Positions 1 to 7,794 of a stretch of 64,000 bases of DNA are shown here, in pieces. Source of the DNA: Nocardia acidivorans NBRC 108247. Its GTDB lineage: Bacteria; Actinomycetota; Actinomycetes; Mycobacteriales; Mycobacteriaceae. Below the pieces are notes generated by a model that saw only the letters and a program-made list of their open reading frames with translations, had not been told where the DNA came from and ran no database searches. Every line of letters begins with the position of its first letter. Position 1 is the first letter of the stretch. The translations under genes were made by a program, and so were the position numbers. The DNA lies in the NCBI RefSeq assembly GCF_001625085.1, contig NZ_BDAW01000034.1, forward strand, positions 37,383 through 101,382. The letters are read 5' to 3'.

Positions 1-1
1 T

Positions 2-319
2 ATGGACGACCGGCGCAATGATGACGAGGATCAGCTCATCGACGAGGTGCTCGACACCGAGGACATCGAAGACCTCGACTACGACATGGGCGATGACGAC
101 CAGGCCGACGAGGTGCGCGAATACGAGCGCTATATCGCCGACCCACCGGACGAACTCGTCATCCGCAACCGCGAGAACGAGGATAACGGCAGGCTCGGCA
201 TCGAAGCCGAACTCGACCAGGAGTGGACCCGCCGCCGCCGGCGCGATGAGAACAAGGCCGAGGATGACCGGCCCGCGGAGCTCGCCGCCATGGAAATCGT
301 CGACGAATTGGGCGACTAG
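2..319 (+). CDS. Acidic hypothetical protein, possibly 5'-incomplete
   Basis: The frame is open from the second base of the window, so the ATG at position 2 may be internal to a longer gene. The 105 residues read here are strongly acidic in the first half (runs of Asp and Glu), followed by an Arg-rich stretch near residues 76-82 and a mixed C-terminus. There is no signal peptide, membrane segment or recognisable domain. A 92-bp gap separates it from the next gene, so it may be a separate transcription unit. I do not recognise the family; composition and codon use fit a real actinobacterial gene. Confidence 0.6.
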   Translation: MDDRRNDDEDQLIDEVLDTEDIEDLDYDMGDDDQADEVREYERYIADPPDELVIRNRENEDNGRLGIEAELDQEWTRRRRRDENKAEDDRPAELAAMEIVDELGD

Positions 320-411
320 CGCATTTTGCGGGGGCCGCGCTGTTACGCGGGACGGCCCGCAGTGTGATACCCATGGAAAGCGTTCACACCGACCTCCAAG
401 GAAGGCGCGAC

Positions 412-1083
412 ATGAGCACGCCGCCGCACGAACCCCAGTCCGATCCGGGCGACATGTTCAAGAAGAAGCCCGACGCCACACCGGAAGGCTCGGCTCCGGA
501 AAGCTCGACGCCCGCGCCTTCGGGTCAGCCGCAGGATGCGCCCGCCGCGGGGCAGTGGAGCGATCCGGCGCAGCCCGCGGCCGGGCAGTGGCAGGACGCG
601 CCGACCACGCAGTACAACCCGGGCGCTCCGGGATCGCAGCCGCCGCAGGGCGAATATCCGGCGGGTGGGATGTACAACTATCCGCCGATGGGCGGACAGC
701 CGCAGGGTGAGCAGGCCGGGTATCCGGCGTATCCGCAGCAGCCGTATCCGCAGCAGCCCTATGGTCAGCAGCAGTACGGGCAGCAGCAGCCTTACGGACA
801 ACAGCCGTACGGGCAGCCGGGATATCAGCCGTTTCCCGCGCAGCCGTACGGCGCACCGCCGCCGCGCTCCGGCACGCAGGTCTTCTCCATTATCGGATTC
901 GTCTGCGCCGCAATCGCTTTGCTGTTCTGCCCGCCCGGATTCGGCATCGCCGGAATCGTGCTCGGCATTATCGGCAACAACAAGGGTGAGCCGCTCGGCA
1001 AGTGGGCCGCCATCGCCGCGGGCGTATGCATGGTGCTCGGCTTCATTATCGGACTCGCCATCTACGGCTCGAGCCTGAACTGA
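412..1083 (+). CDS. DUF4190-type membrane protein with Pro/Gln/Tyr-rich N-terminus
   Basis: The protein has 223 residues. The first 145 or so are low-complexity, rich in Pro, Gln, Gly and Tyr, with repeated YGQQ and YPQQP units. The last 65 carry two hydrophobic segments separated by a short charged turn (GNNKGEPLGK), the usual DUF4190 layout. The ATG at 412 is chosen because AAGGAAGG lies about 7 bases upstream; an in-frame ATG at 364 has no such site. Family members sit in the cytoplasmic membrane of actinobacteria and have no defined role. The next gene starts 3 bp after the stop, so the two are probably co-transcribed. Confidence 0.75.
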   Translation: MSTPPHEPQSDPGDMFKKKPDATPEGSAPESSTPAPSGQPQDAPAAGQWSDPAQPAAGQWQDAPTTQYNPGAPGSQPPQGEYPAGGMYNYPPMGGQPQGEQAGYPAYPQQPYPQQPYGQQQYGQQQPYGQQPYGQPGYQPFPAQPYGAPPPRSGTQVFSIIGFVCAAIALLFCPPGFGIAGIVLGIIGNNKGEPLGKWAAIAAGVCMVLGFIIGLAIYGSSLN

Positions 1084-1086
1084 GCC

Positions 1087-1719
1087 ATGACCACGTTCAC
1101 CGGATTCCCGCTCGCCGGACTCGACTTCTACGATGACCTCGAGGCCGACAACTCCAAAGCCTTCTGGACCGCGAACAAGAAGGTGTGGGAGACGGCGGTG
1201 CGGGATCCCATGCAGGCCCTGCTCGCCGAATTGGAACCGGATTTCGGGACGGCCAAATTCTTTCGGCCGTATCGCGATATCCGGTTCTCCAAGGATAAGA
1301 CGCCCTATAAGAATCATCAGGGCGCGACGGTGCACGCCACCTCCGGGGGCGGGTGGTATGTGCAGATCGGGGCGGGCGGGTTATTCGTCGCCGCGGGGAT
1401 CTACGGGCCCTCACCGGCGCAGCTCGCTCAGTTGCGCAGCACCATCGACAATGAGGTGCGCGGGCCGGAACTGGAGCGGCTGCTGGCCGGAATGGTCAAG
1501 GCGGGGTACACGATCGGCGGGGACAAACTCGCCACCAAACCCAAGGGGTACGCCGCCGACCATCCGCGGATCGAACTGCTCCGGCACAAATCCCTGGTCA
1601 TCAGTAAGGATTTCGGGGCTCCCCCCTGGTTGGAGACTCCCCGCGCGGCGAAGGAGATTCGCGCCGCGTGGGAAGCCATGCGCCCGACCATGGAATGGCT
1701 TGCCGCCGTGACGGGTTGA
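1087..1719 (+). CDS. DUF2461 / TIGR02453 family protein
   Basis: This 210-residue soluble protein matches the DUF2461 (TIGR02453) family over its full length. The N-terminal F-Y-x-D-L-x-x-x-N-x-K-x-F-W pattern (residues 13-27), the FRPYRDIRFSKDKTPYK block around residues 58-74 and the central GGGWYVQI segment are typical. The biochemical function of the family is not established. The start lies 3 bp after the preceding DUF4190 gene. The stop is 1 bp from the stop of the convergent egtD gene, so the two transcripts probably overlap. Confidence 0.82.
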   Translation: MTTFTGFPLAGLDFYDDLEADNSKAFWTANKKVWETAVRDPMQALLAELEPDFGTAKFFRPYRDIRFSKDKTPYKNHQGATVHATSGGGWYVQIGAGGLFVAAGIYGPSPAQLAQLRSTIDNEVRGPELERLLAGMVKAGYTIGGDKLATKPKGYAADHPRIELLRHKSLVISKDFGAPPWLETPRAAKEIRAAWEAMRPTMEWLAAVTG

Positions 1720-1720
1720 G

Positions 1721-2692
1721 TCAGCGGCGTTCGGCCAGCACCAGCGCGAATCGGCCGTCCGGATCGGTCCAAATGCGCTCGGTCGCGAATCCCGCCGCGG
1801 CCAGCTCCTTTTCCAGACCCGCGCGGCGGAATTTGGCGGAGATCTCGGTGCGCAGTTGCTCGCCCTTCGCGAAGTCCACCGTCAGATCCAGTTCGGCGAT
1901 GGTGACGGTGACCGCTTCGGTTGCCTCCAAACGCATTTCGATCCACTCGTGCTCGGCATCCCAGAGCGCGATATGCGCGAATTTCTCCGGCTCGAAATTC
2001 GCGTCCAGCCGGGAATTGAGCACGTGCAGCACATTGCGATTGAATTCGGCGGTCACCCCGGCGGCATCATCGTAGGCGGGCACCAGAATCGCGGGATCGA
2101 TCACCAGTCCCGCACCGAGCAGCAGTTGTTCGCCCGGCTCCAGCACATCGTGCACACCGGCCAGGAATTCCGCGCGCTCGCGCGGCGCCAGATTGCCGAT
2201 GGTGCCGCCCAGGAAGGCGATCATGCGCCGCCCGCCGCGCGGCAGATTGTCCAGGGTGGCGGTGAAGTCACTGACCACACCGTGCACGCTCAGCCCCGGG
2301 AATTCGGCCGCGACCTGATCGGCCGCTGCGGTCAGCGCCGAGACCGAGACATCCTGCGGCACATAGGTCTTCAGCGGTCCCTCGGTGGTGAGCGCGTCGA
2401 GCAGCAGCCGGGTCTTGGCCGCCGAACCCGCGCCGAGCTCCACCAGCACCTCGGCCTGCGCCAGCCGGGCGATCTCCCCCACCACCCGCTCCAGCAGGGC
2501 CCGCTCGGTGCGGGTCGGGTAATACTCCGGGAGTTCGGTAATGAGCTCGAACAGTTCGCTCCCGCGTGCATCGTAGAACCACTTGGGCGGCAACCACTTC
2601 GGTTCCGCCGTCAGCCCCGCGCGCACATCCGCGCGCAGGGCGGCGGTCAAATCCTCGTCCGTCAAATGAATGTCCAGCGATGCGGCACTCAT
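1721..2692 (-). CDS. egtD: L-histidine N-alpha-methyltransferase (ergothioneine)
   Basis: EgtD trimethylates the alpha-amino group of histidine with three SAM to give hercynine, the committed precursor of ergothioneine. The 323-residue length is normal. The WFYDARGSELFE block near residues 30-41 and the SAM-binding motif ELGAGSAAKT near residues 75-84 fit the family, as do the Gly-rich FLGGTIGN segment and the C-terminal substrate region. The ATG at 2692 overlaps the egtC stop by 4 bp (ATGA), so translation is coupled. An in-frame upstream extension to 2785 is only egtC antisense frame. It is the last gene of the egtABCD unit. Confidence 0.95.
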   Translation of the reverse strand: MSAASLDIHLTDEDLTAALRADVRAGLTAEPKWLPPKWFYDARGSELFELITELPEYYPTRTERALLERVVGEIARLAQAEVLVELGAGSAAKTRLLLDALTTEGPLKTYVPQDVSVSALTAAADQVAAEFPGLSVHGVVSDFTATLDNLPRGGRRMIAFLGGTIGNLAPRERAEFLAGVHDVLEPGEQLLLGAGLVIDPAILVPAYDDAAGVTAEFNRNVLHVLNSRLDANFEPEKFAHIALWDAEHEWIEMRLEATEAVTVTIAELDLTVDFAKGEQLRTEISAKFRRAGLEKELAAAGFATERIWTDPDGRFALVLAERR

Positions 2693-3585
2693 GAACCAGC
2701 CCTTCCGATTTCGATATCCAGGTCCTGCACCGACAGCCACCCCGGCCGCGCCACGACGATCTGCCGATCCCCGACGGCCTGCCACCGCGGATCGTCGTCA
2801 TAGGGCTCCGAGGCGACCACCACGAACTCATCCCCCACCAGCACCGACAGCGCATGCCGCCACGTAGTGGCCCACACCGTCTCCCCATCCCCCACCAGCA
2901 AATTCAGCCGAGCCCCCGGCGACAACCCCGCCACCGCCCGAACAACCTCGCGCAGTGCGGCCTCCGGCGACGATTCGCTCTCCAGCCGACCGCGCAGGAT
3001 CACCCAGAGGGCGGCGGAATCCGTCATCGACTCGGCCTCCAGGAGAGACGGTGAGTCGAACTTCGTTGCGACGGCGGTGAGGGTGCCGCGCCAGTCGGGA
3101 ATCACGCCGTTATGGCTGAAAGCCCAGCGGCCGTGGGTGAATGGGGCGCACGCGGTGCGCTCCACCGGCATGCCTACCGTCGCCGAGCGGATCGCGGCCA
3201 ACACCGCGGGTGAATGGATCTGTGGGAGAACCTCATCCACGGCCGGATCGGTCCAGATCGGAGCCGCATTGCGATAGCGGGTCGGCCCGGCCTCCCGCGT
3301 ACCGAGGTTCGATGCGGAATTCCGCCTGCCGGTTGATTCCGGTCGGGGGTCGGCGGCGGCCGGGTCCGGGGGCGGCGGGCTTTGATCGGTGGGGGCGGGC
3401 CGGATTGTGGCTTCGGTGGGGGGTGTGGGGGTCCACCAGGCTATGCCGAAGCCGTCGGCGTTGATGGTGCCGCCGCCGCGCATATCGCGGGGAGCCCAGG
3501 ATTGGGTGCGGAGGGAGTGGGGGCCTCGGGTGAGGAGGTCGGCTACGGGGGCGGGCGGGCCGAGGTAGGCGAGGTGGCGGCACAT
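2689..3585 (-). CDS. egtC: Gamma-glutamyl-hercynylcysteine sulfoxide amidohydrolase
   Basis: EgtC is a class II glutamine amidotransferase-fold hydrolase that removes the gamma-glutamyl group from the EgtB sulfoxide product. The N-terminal MCRHLAYLG gives the nucleophile Cys2 after Met removal, and later blocks (AFSHNGVI, SDSAALWVILR) fit the fold. Its 298 residues make it clearly longer than mycobacterial EgtC (near 230 as I recall). The excess is a Pro/Thr/Arg-rich low-complexity stretch at about residues 52-102, inserted between two fold segments. The start overlaps the egtB stop by 1 bp and the stop overlaps egtD by 4 bp. Confidence 0.92.
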   Translation of the reverse strand: MCRHLAYLGPPAPVADLLTRGPHSLRTQSWAPRDMRGGGTINADGFGIAWWTPTPPTEATIRPAPTDQSPPPPDPAAADPRPESTGRRNSASNLGTREAGPTRYRNAAPIWTDPAVDEVLPQIHSPAVLAAIRSATVGMPVERTACAPFTHGRWAFSHNGVIPDWRGTLTAVATKFDSPSLLEAESMTDSAALWVILRGRLESESSPEAALREVVRAVAGLSPGARLNLLVGDGETVWATTWRHALSVLVGDEFVVVASEPYDDDPRWQAVGDRQIVVARPGWLSVQDLDIEIGRAGS

Positions 3586-4925
3586 CAGAGGTCCGCCGGG
3601 GTGAGGTCTCGGGCCAGGCGGAAGCCGGCGAAGATCTGGCGGCGGATGGGGTGGTCCCAGTTGCGGAAGGTGCCGCGGACTGCGACCTCGTCCGCGCCGA
3701 AGGAGCCACCGCGCAGGACTCGGTAGTCGCCGCCGAAGAAGACCTCGGAGTATTCGCGGTATGGGAAGGGGCGGAAGCCGGGGTAGGGGGTGAAGTCCGA
3801 GGAGGTCCACTCCCAGACGTCGCCGATCAACTGGTGCACGCCGTGCGGGGACACGCCCGCCGGATAGGCCCCGGCGTCGGCCGGTTCCAGGTGGCGCTGA
3901 CCGAGATTCGCGGTTTCCGGGGTGGGGTCGGCATCGCCCCAGGGGTAGCGGCGGGAACGGCCGGTGGCGGGGTCGAAGCGGGCGGCCTTCTCCCATTCCG
4001 CTTCCGTGGGAAGGCGTTTGCCCGCCCAGGCGGCGTACGCCTCGGCCTCGAAATAGCAGACGTGCAGGACCGGCTGGTGCGGGCGCAGCGGCCCCATGGT
4101 GCCGAAAACCCTGCGCCACCAATGGCCGCCGCCGTCCCGCTCCCAGAATTGCGGGGAGATCAGACCGGCCTCGGTGCGATGCGCCCAACCGCGCTCGGAC
4201 CAGAGTTCGGGACGGTCGTAACCGCCGTCCGCCATGAATTCCAGATACTGCGCATTGGTGATGGGCGCGATATCGATGGCGAAACCCGGCACGTGCACCG
4301 GGTGCGCGGGCCGTTCATTGTCCAGCGCCCACGGATCGCTATCGGTGCCCATGACGAATTCGCCTGCGGGAATGACGACTTCGCCGCGCACCGGATGCGT
4401 CCCGGTCGGCGGGGCGGGTGCGCCGAGCACCGCCTCCCCCTGCCGCAGTTGGTGCGTGGCGAGCATGGTCTCGTCGTGCTGCTGCTCATGCTGGGCGATC
4501 ATCCCGAACGCGAACCCGTCGGTGACCAGCTCCGCACCGCGTAATGGACTGTGCTCCAGCACATCCCACACCTTCGCGCGCACCTGCCCGACATACTCCC
4601 GCGCCTGCCCCGGATTCAACAGCGGCAGCGCGGGCCGATGCGCCCGGGCGTGCTTGAACGCGTCATACAGCTCGTCGATATCCGAGCGCACGGCTTCCCG
4701 CCCACCCACGTCCCGCACCAGCCACAGCTCTTCCTGATTGCCGATATGCGCCAGATCCCACACCAGCGGACTCATGATCCGCGAATGCTGCGCCACCAAC
4801 TCGGCCTCATCCAGGCAATCGGTCAACCCCGCGGTCCGCGCCCGAGACCGCTCCAACACCCGCGCGATCCGCTCCCGCAGCCGTTCCGTCTCGCCCCGAT
4901 CAGTGCCCGGTAGCTGAATAGTCAT
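3585..4925 (-). CDS. egtB: Hercynine oxygenase (iron-dependent sulfoxide synthase)
   Basis: EgtB joins hercynine and gamma-glutamylcysteine with O2 to form the sulfoxide. The N-terminal DinB-like domain (about residues 20-165) carries the three-His iron site: His60 in LAHIGNQEE, and His146 and His150 in QHEQQHDET. The C-terminal formylglycine-generating-enzyme-like domain (about 195-446) has the EFVMGTD, LPTEAEWEKAAR and GDVWEWTSSDF blocks. The 446-residue length is usual. The ATG at 4925 was preferred over an upstream in-frame start because it matches the usual N-terminus. It sits 102 bp downstream of egtA and touches egtC. Confidence 0.95.
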   Translation of the reverse strand: MTIQLPGTDRGETERLRERIARVLERSRARTAGLTDCLDEAELVAQHSRIMSPLVWDLAHIGNQEELWLVRDVGGREAVRSDIDELYDAFKHARAHRPALPLLNPGQAREYVGQVRAKVWDVLEHSPLRGAELVTDGFAFGMIAQHEQQHDETMLATHQLRQGEAVLGAPAPPTGTHPVRGEVVIPAGEFVMGTDSDPWALDNERPAHPVHVPGFAIDIAPITNAQYLEFMADGGYDRPELWSERGWAHRTEAGLISPQFWERDGGGHWWRRVFGTMGPLRPHQPVLHVCYFEAEAYAAWAGKRLPTEAEWEKAARFDPATGRSRRYPWGDADPTPETANLGQRHLEPADAGAYPAGVSPHGVHQLIGDVWEWTSSDFTPYPGFRPFPYREYSEVFFGGDYRVLRGGSFGADEVAVRGTFRNWDHPIRRQIFAGFRLARDLTPADL

Positions 4926-5027
4926 GAGAAAACTCCGAATTCGATTCGAGAATGAAAAGCGCCCGGCCCTTGTCACCGCGCGCCGAAGCCCGGCGGCCGC
5001 TGCTGATGCGCGCCGCCGTGGGCGCGC

Positions 5028-6389
5028 TCATACGCCGGGCCCGGATTCTGGATCGGTGGTGGGTGGTGAGCCCCGGCGACATCGGTCGGCAGCGGCCGCC
5101 AATTCCGCCGCGGCGGTGGGAGATGCGGCGTGGGCGGTGGCCAGGTCCAGGAGAGCTACCGCGGCGGCACGGATTTCGGGGTCGGCGAGGCCGTAGCGGG
5201 CCGCCTCGGACCAGAGTCCGGCGGTCGAAGCGGCGAGTGCGGTCGCTTCGGCCACCACCGCCGGTGCGGAGACCAGGGCGTCGATGGCGTGCACCGGGAC
5301 CGTCCAACTGTCGCCCGGCTGGGCGTCCAGGTAGCGGACTTCCAGATGGCCGGAGGCCCGGACCGGAGGGAAGACCGTGGTCAGGTGGTAGTCCAGGTCG
5401 GATTGGTCTGGGCGGCGACCGATTTCGTCGTCCAGCGCACCGCACAGCCAGTCGGCGAAGGTCGCACCGGGGGGAGCCGACCAATCCGCGGTGGACGCGG
5501 GCACACCGGAGCCATTGCCGTGCGCGTCCGGCCGTACGCAGAGCAGGGGTACGTCCAGGACCCAGCGGGCGTAACCGGCGACCGGATCGGGCCAGTCGTG
5601 GACGGGTGGGCGGGTGCGGAGGTGGTCCAGGCGGAGCCAGGTGCGCATGCGCTGGGAGGCCCAGGCGCCCGGGGGCGCACCGCTCAGGGTGGGTGAACAG
5701 GCGAAGGCGGCCAGCAGGGCGGGGCCGATGGCGTAGAGGGCGGTGAGGCGGGCGGTGATGTCCGCATCGTCCGCTCCGGCGTCGATGCTGACCTGGGTGG
5801 CCGCCGTATTGCACATCATGAGTGCGCCGAAGGGACCGATTCCGGCGAAGGAGCGCTCCATGGCGCGATAGCGCGGGAGTTGGAGCAGGCGCTGGGGTCC
5901 GCGGGCCGGATCGGCGGAGGCGGAGAAGGTGTGGATATCGCGGGATTCCAGGAGTTCCCGCAGGCGCACCGTATCGGTGCGCAGGCGCTCACACAGTTCG
6001 GCGGCGGAGCCGAACGGGGCACTGGAGAGTTCGATCTGGCCGCCGGGTTCGATGGTGACCCGGCTACCTCCCGGCAGTGGATGCGCCGGGGAATCTGGTG
6101 AAATGGACTGCGGCGCATAGGGCCCCAGTGCGTCCGCCAGCACAGTCAACTGTGGACGCGGGGCCGACGCCGAAGGCTCCCCCTGCGCGGTGAGCCACTC
6201 CAATTCGGCGCCGATGAGCGCGGGTGGACCCTGCTTGAAACAGACCTTACCGATATAGGCCTCCGCCGCGGCCCGGCTGGAGAACTCACTCCCCGGAGCC
6301 CGCGCGACCCGCCCGGTCTGCACGGCGGTGGTCTGCCCCGCATGCCCGGCAACTCGCGGCAAATCGGTGAGGGATGTCGAAACCGCCAT
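5028..6389 (-). CDS. egtA: Glutamate-cysteine ligase EgtA (ergothioneine pathway)
   Basis: EgtA makes gamma-glutamylcysteine, the sulfur donor used by EgtB. The 453-residue protein has the GCS2-type pattern: the IGAELEWLT strand near residue 60 (substrate-binding acidic residues), the central GPFGALMMCNTAATQVSIDAG block, and a conserved C-terminal region including the HLEVRYLDAQPGDSW segment. The ATG at 6389 is preceded by GGAGG at good spacing. It is the first gene of the egtABCD unit and is divergent from the egtE-like gene, so both promoters must lie within 6390-6500. Assignment rests on sequence pattern and on the cluster. Confidence 0.93.
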   Translation of the reverse strand: MAVSTSLTDLPRVAGHAGQTTAVQTGRVARAPGSEFSSRAAAEAYIGKVCFKQGPPALIGAELEWLTAQGEPSASAPRPQLTVLADALGPYAPQSISPDSPAHPLPGGSRVTIEPGGQIELSSAPFGSAAELCERLRTDTVRLRELLESRDIHTFSASADPARGPQRLLQLPRYRAMERSFAGIGPFGALMMCNTAATQVSIDAGADDADITARLTALYAIGPALLAAFACSPTLSGAPPGAWASQRMRTWLRLDHLRTRPPVHDWPDPVAGYARWVLDVPLLCVRPDAHGNGSGVPASTADWSAPPGATFADWLCGALDDEIGRRPDQSDLDYHLTTVFPPVRASGHLEVRYLDAQPGDSWTVPVHAIDALVSAPAVVAEATALAASTAGLWSEAARYGLADPEIRAAAVALLDLATAHAASPTAAAELAAAADRCRRGSPPTTDPESGPGV

Positions 6390-6500
6390 GCCAACCTCCG
6401 CTCGAGTGAACTTCGACCGCCCGGCGCACCGGGCGATCAATCCAGGGTAGCGAGGAACACCGACAACAAAACTTACGAATTGGGGAACACCCCAACCGAT
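6390..6500. promoter_or_regulatory. Divergent egtA / egtE-like intergenic region with a short inverted repeat
   Basis: This 111-bp region must drive egtA leftward and the PLP-enzyme gene rightward. It ends in a perfect 6-bp inverted repeat (TTGGGG at 6480-6485, CCCCAA at 6490-6495, 4-nt spacer) just before the ATG at 6501. The GGGG of the left arm is the only purine-rich stretch upstream of that gene, so a hairpin here could hide or reposition its ribosome site. This is inference; I see no clear -35/-10 pair. Confidence 0.35.
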
Positions 6501-7685
6501 ATGGTCGATCCCATGGTGAATATTGCCCGTTTGCGTGCCGATACCCCGGGTTGCGAGGGCCAGGTCTTCCTGGACAGCGCCGGTTCCTCACTGCCCCCGA
6601 GTATCGTCGTGGAGACCGCGATCGCTCACCTGCGCCGCGAAGCCGAGATCGGTGGCTATCGCGCCGCCAACGAACGCCTCGATGATCTGTACGCCGTCAA
6701 GACCGCGATCGGCCAGCTCATCAACGCCCCCGCCGAGGCCATCGCGCTCAGCGACAGCGCCAGCCGCTCGTGGAGCGACTTCTTCTACTCGGTCCCGCTG
6801 GCCCCCGGCGACCGCATTCTCATCTCCGGCGCGGACTACGCCAGCAATGCCATCGCCGCCCTGCAACGCGCCCGGCACACCGGGGCCGTGGTGGAGACGA
6901 TTCCCAGCGACAGCAGCGGGCAACTCGATCTCGACGCCCTGGAATCCATGGTCGACGAACGCGTGAAACTGGTTTCACTGGTACATGTTCCGACCAATGG
7001 CGGGCTGGTGAATCCGGTGGCCGAGGCCGCCCGCATCGCCCGCCGCGCCGGTGCGCTGGTGCTGCTGGACGCCTGCCAATCCGCGGGCCAGTTACCCCTG
7101 GACATCGCCGAACTGGGTGTGGACGCGCTCTCGGCGACCGGCCGCAAATGGCTGCGCGGCCCGCGCGGCACCGGCTTCCTCTACGTGCGCCCGGAATTGG
7201 CCGCCACCATGGAGCCGACCCGGCTGGATCTGCACGGCGCCGCCTGGACCGGCCCCGCCGAATACACCCTCGCCCCCGATGCCGGGCGCTTCGAATTCTG
7301 GGAGTGCGACATCGCGGGCCGCCTCGGCCTGGGCGCGGCCGTGCGGTACCTGCTGGAGCAGGGCCCCGCGCAGATCTATCAGGCCATTGCCGAGCGCGCC
7401 GAATACCTCCGCAAAACCCTCCAGGAGATCCCCCGGGTGACCGTTCGCGACCGCGGCACCCAGCACGCCGGCATCGTCTCCTTCACCGTCGACGGCCTCG
7501 CCCCAGTGGACGTCCGCGACCTGCTCGCCCGCGACCGCATCACGGTGACGGTGAGCCACCGCTCCTCCACACTGCTCGATATGACCGACCGCGACCTCGA
7601 TTCGGTGGTGCGCGCCTCCCCGCACGCCTTCCTCACCTTCGAGGATCTCGACCGCCTGGCCGACGCGGTGACGGCACTGCCCTGA
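6501..7685 (+). CDS. egtE: Class V aminotransferase-fold PLP enzyme, candidate ergothioneine C-S lyase
   Basis: The protein has 394 residues with the cysteine-desulfurase/class V fold. The PLP lysine is in TGRKWLRGPRGTGFLYVRPEL (about residues 213-233) and the Asp that binds the pyridine N is in LLDACQSAG (about residue 191). The VFLDSAGSS start, REAEIGGY near residue 50 and the C-terminal SPHAFLTFEDLD pattern resemble mycobacterial EgtE, which cleaves the hercynylcysteine sulfoxide. In mycobacteria egtE follows egtD; here the gene is divergent from egtA, so the role is inferred from homology and position. Starts at 6501 and 6513 are both possible, and neither has a clear ribosome site. Confidence 0.72.
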   Translation: MVDPMVNIARLRADTPGCEGQVFLDSAGSSLPPSIVVETAIAHLRREAEIGGYRAANERLDDLYAVKTAIGQLINAPAEAIALSDSASRSWSDFFYSVPLAPGDRILISGADYASNAIAALQRARHTGAVVETIPSDSSGQLDLDALESMVDERVKLVSLVHVPTNGGLVNPVAEAARIARRAGALVLLDACQSAGQLPLDIAELGVDALSATGRKWLRGPRGTGFLYVRPELAATMEPTRLDLHGAAWTGPAEYTLAPDAGRFEFWECDIAGRLGLGAAVRYLLEQGPAQIYQAIAERAEYLRKTLQEIPRVTVRDRGTQHAGIVSFTVDGLAPVDVRDLLARDRITVTVSHRSSTLLDMTDRDLDSVVRASPHAFLTFEDLDRLADAVTALP

Positions 7686-7794
7686 CGATCTTGTTGCGAA
7701 GGTTGTGCACCCCGGCAACTATTCCGAAACGGTTAACGCGGGGTGGGTGGCGGCGGGATAGTTGAGGAGTTGGCCAGCGTTTGAGGAGTCGATC

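Noticed and set aside
720..830. Tandem repeat or CRISPR-like array (CAGCAG, TACGGGCAGC units)
   Set aside because: It is the coding sequence of the Gln/Pro/Tyr-rich region of the DUF4190 protein; there are no spacers. No CRISPR array was seen in the window.
343..1335. Minus-strand open frame with Arg/Leu repeats
   Set aside because: Antisense to the DUF4190 repeats and DUF2461; the repeated pattern comes from the CAG/CCG-rich coding strand.
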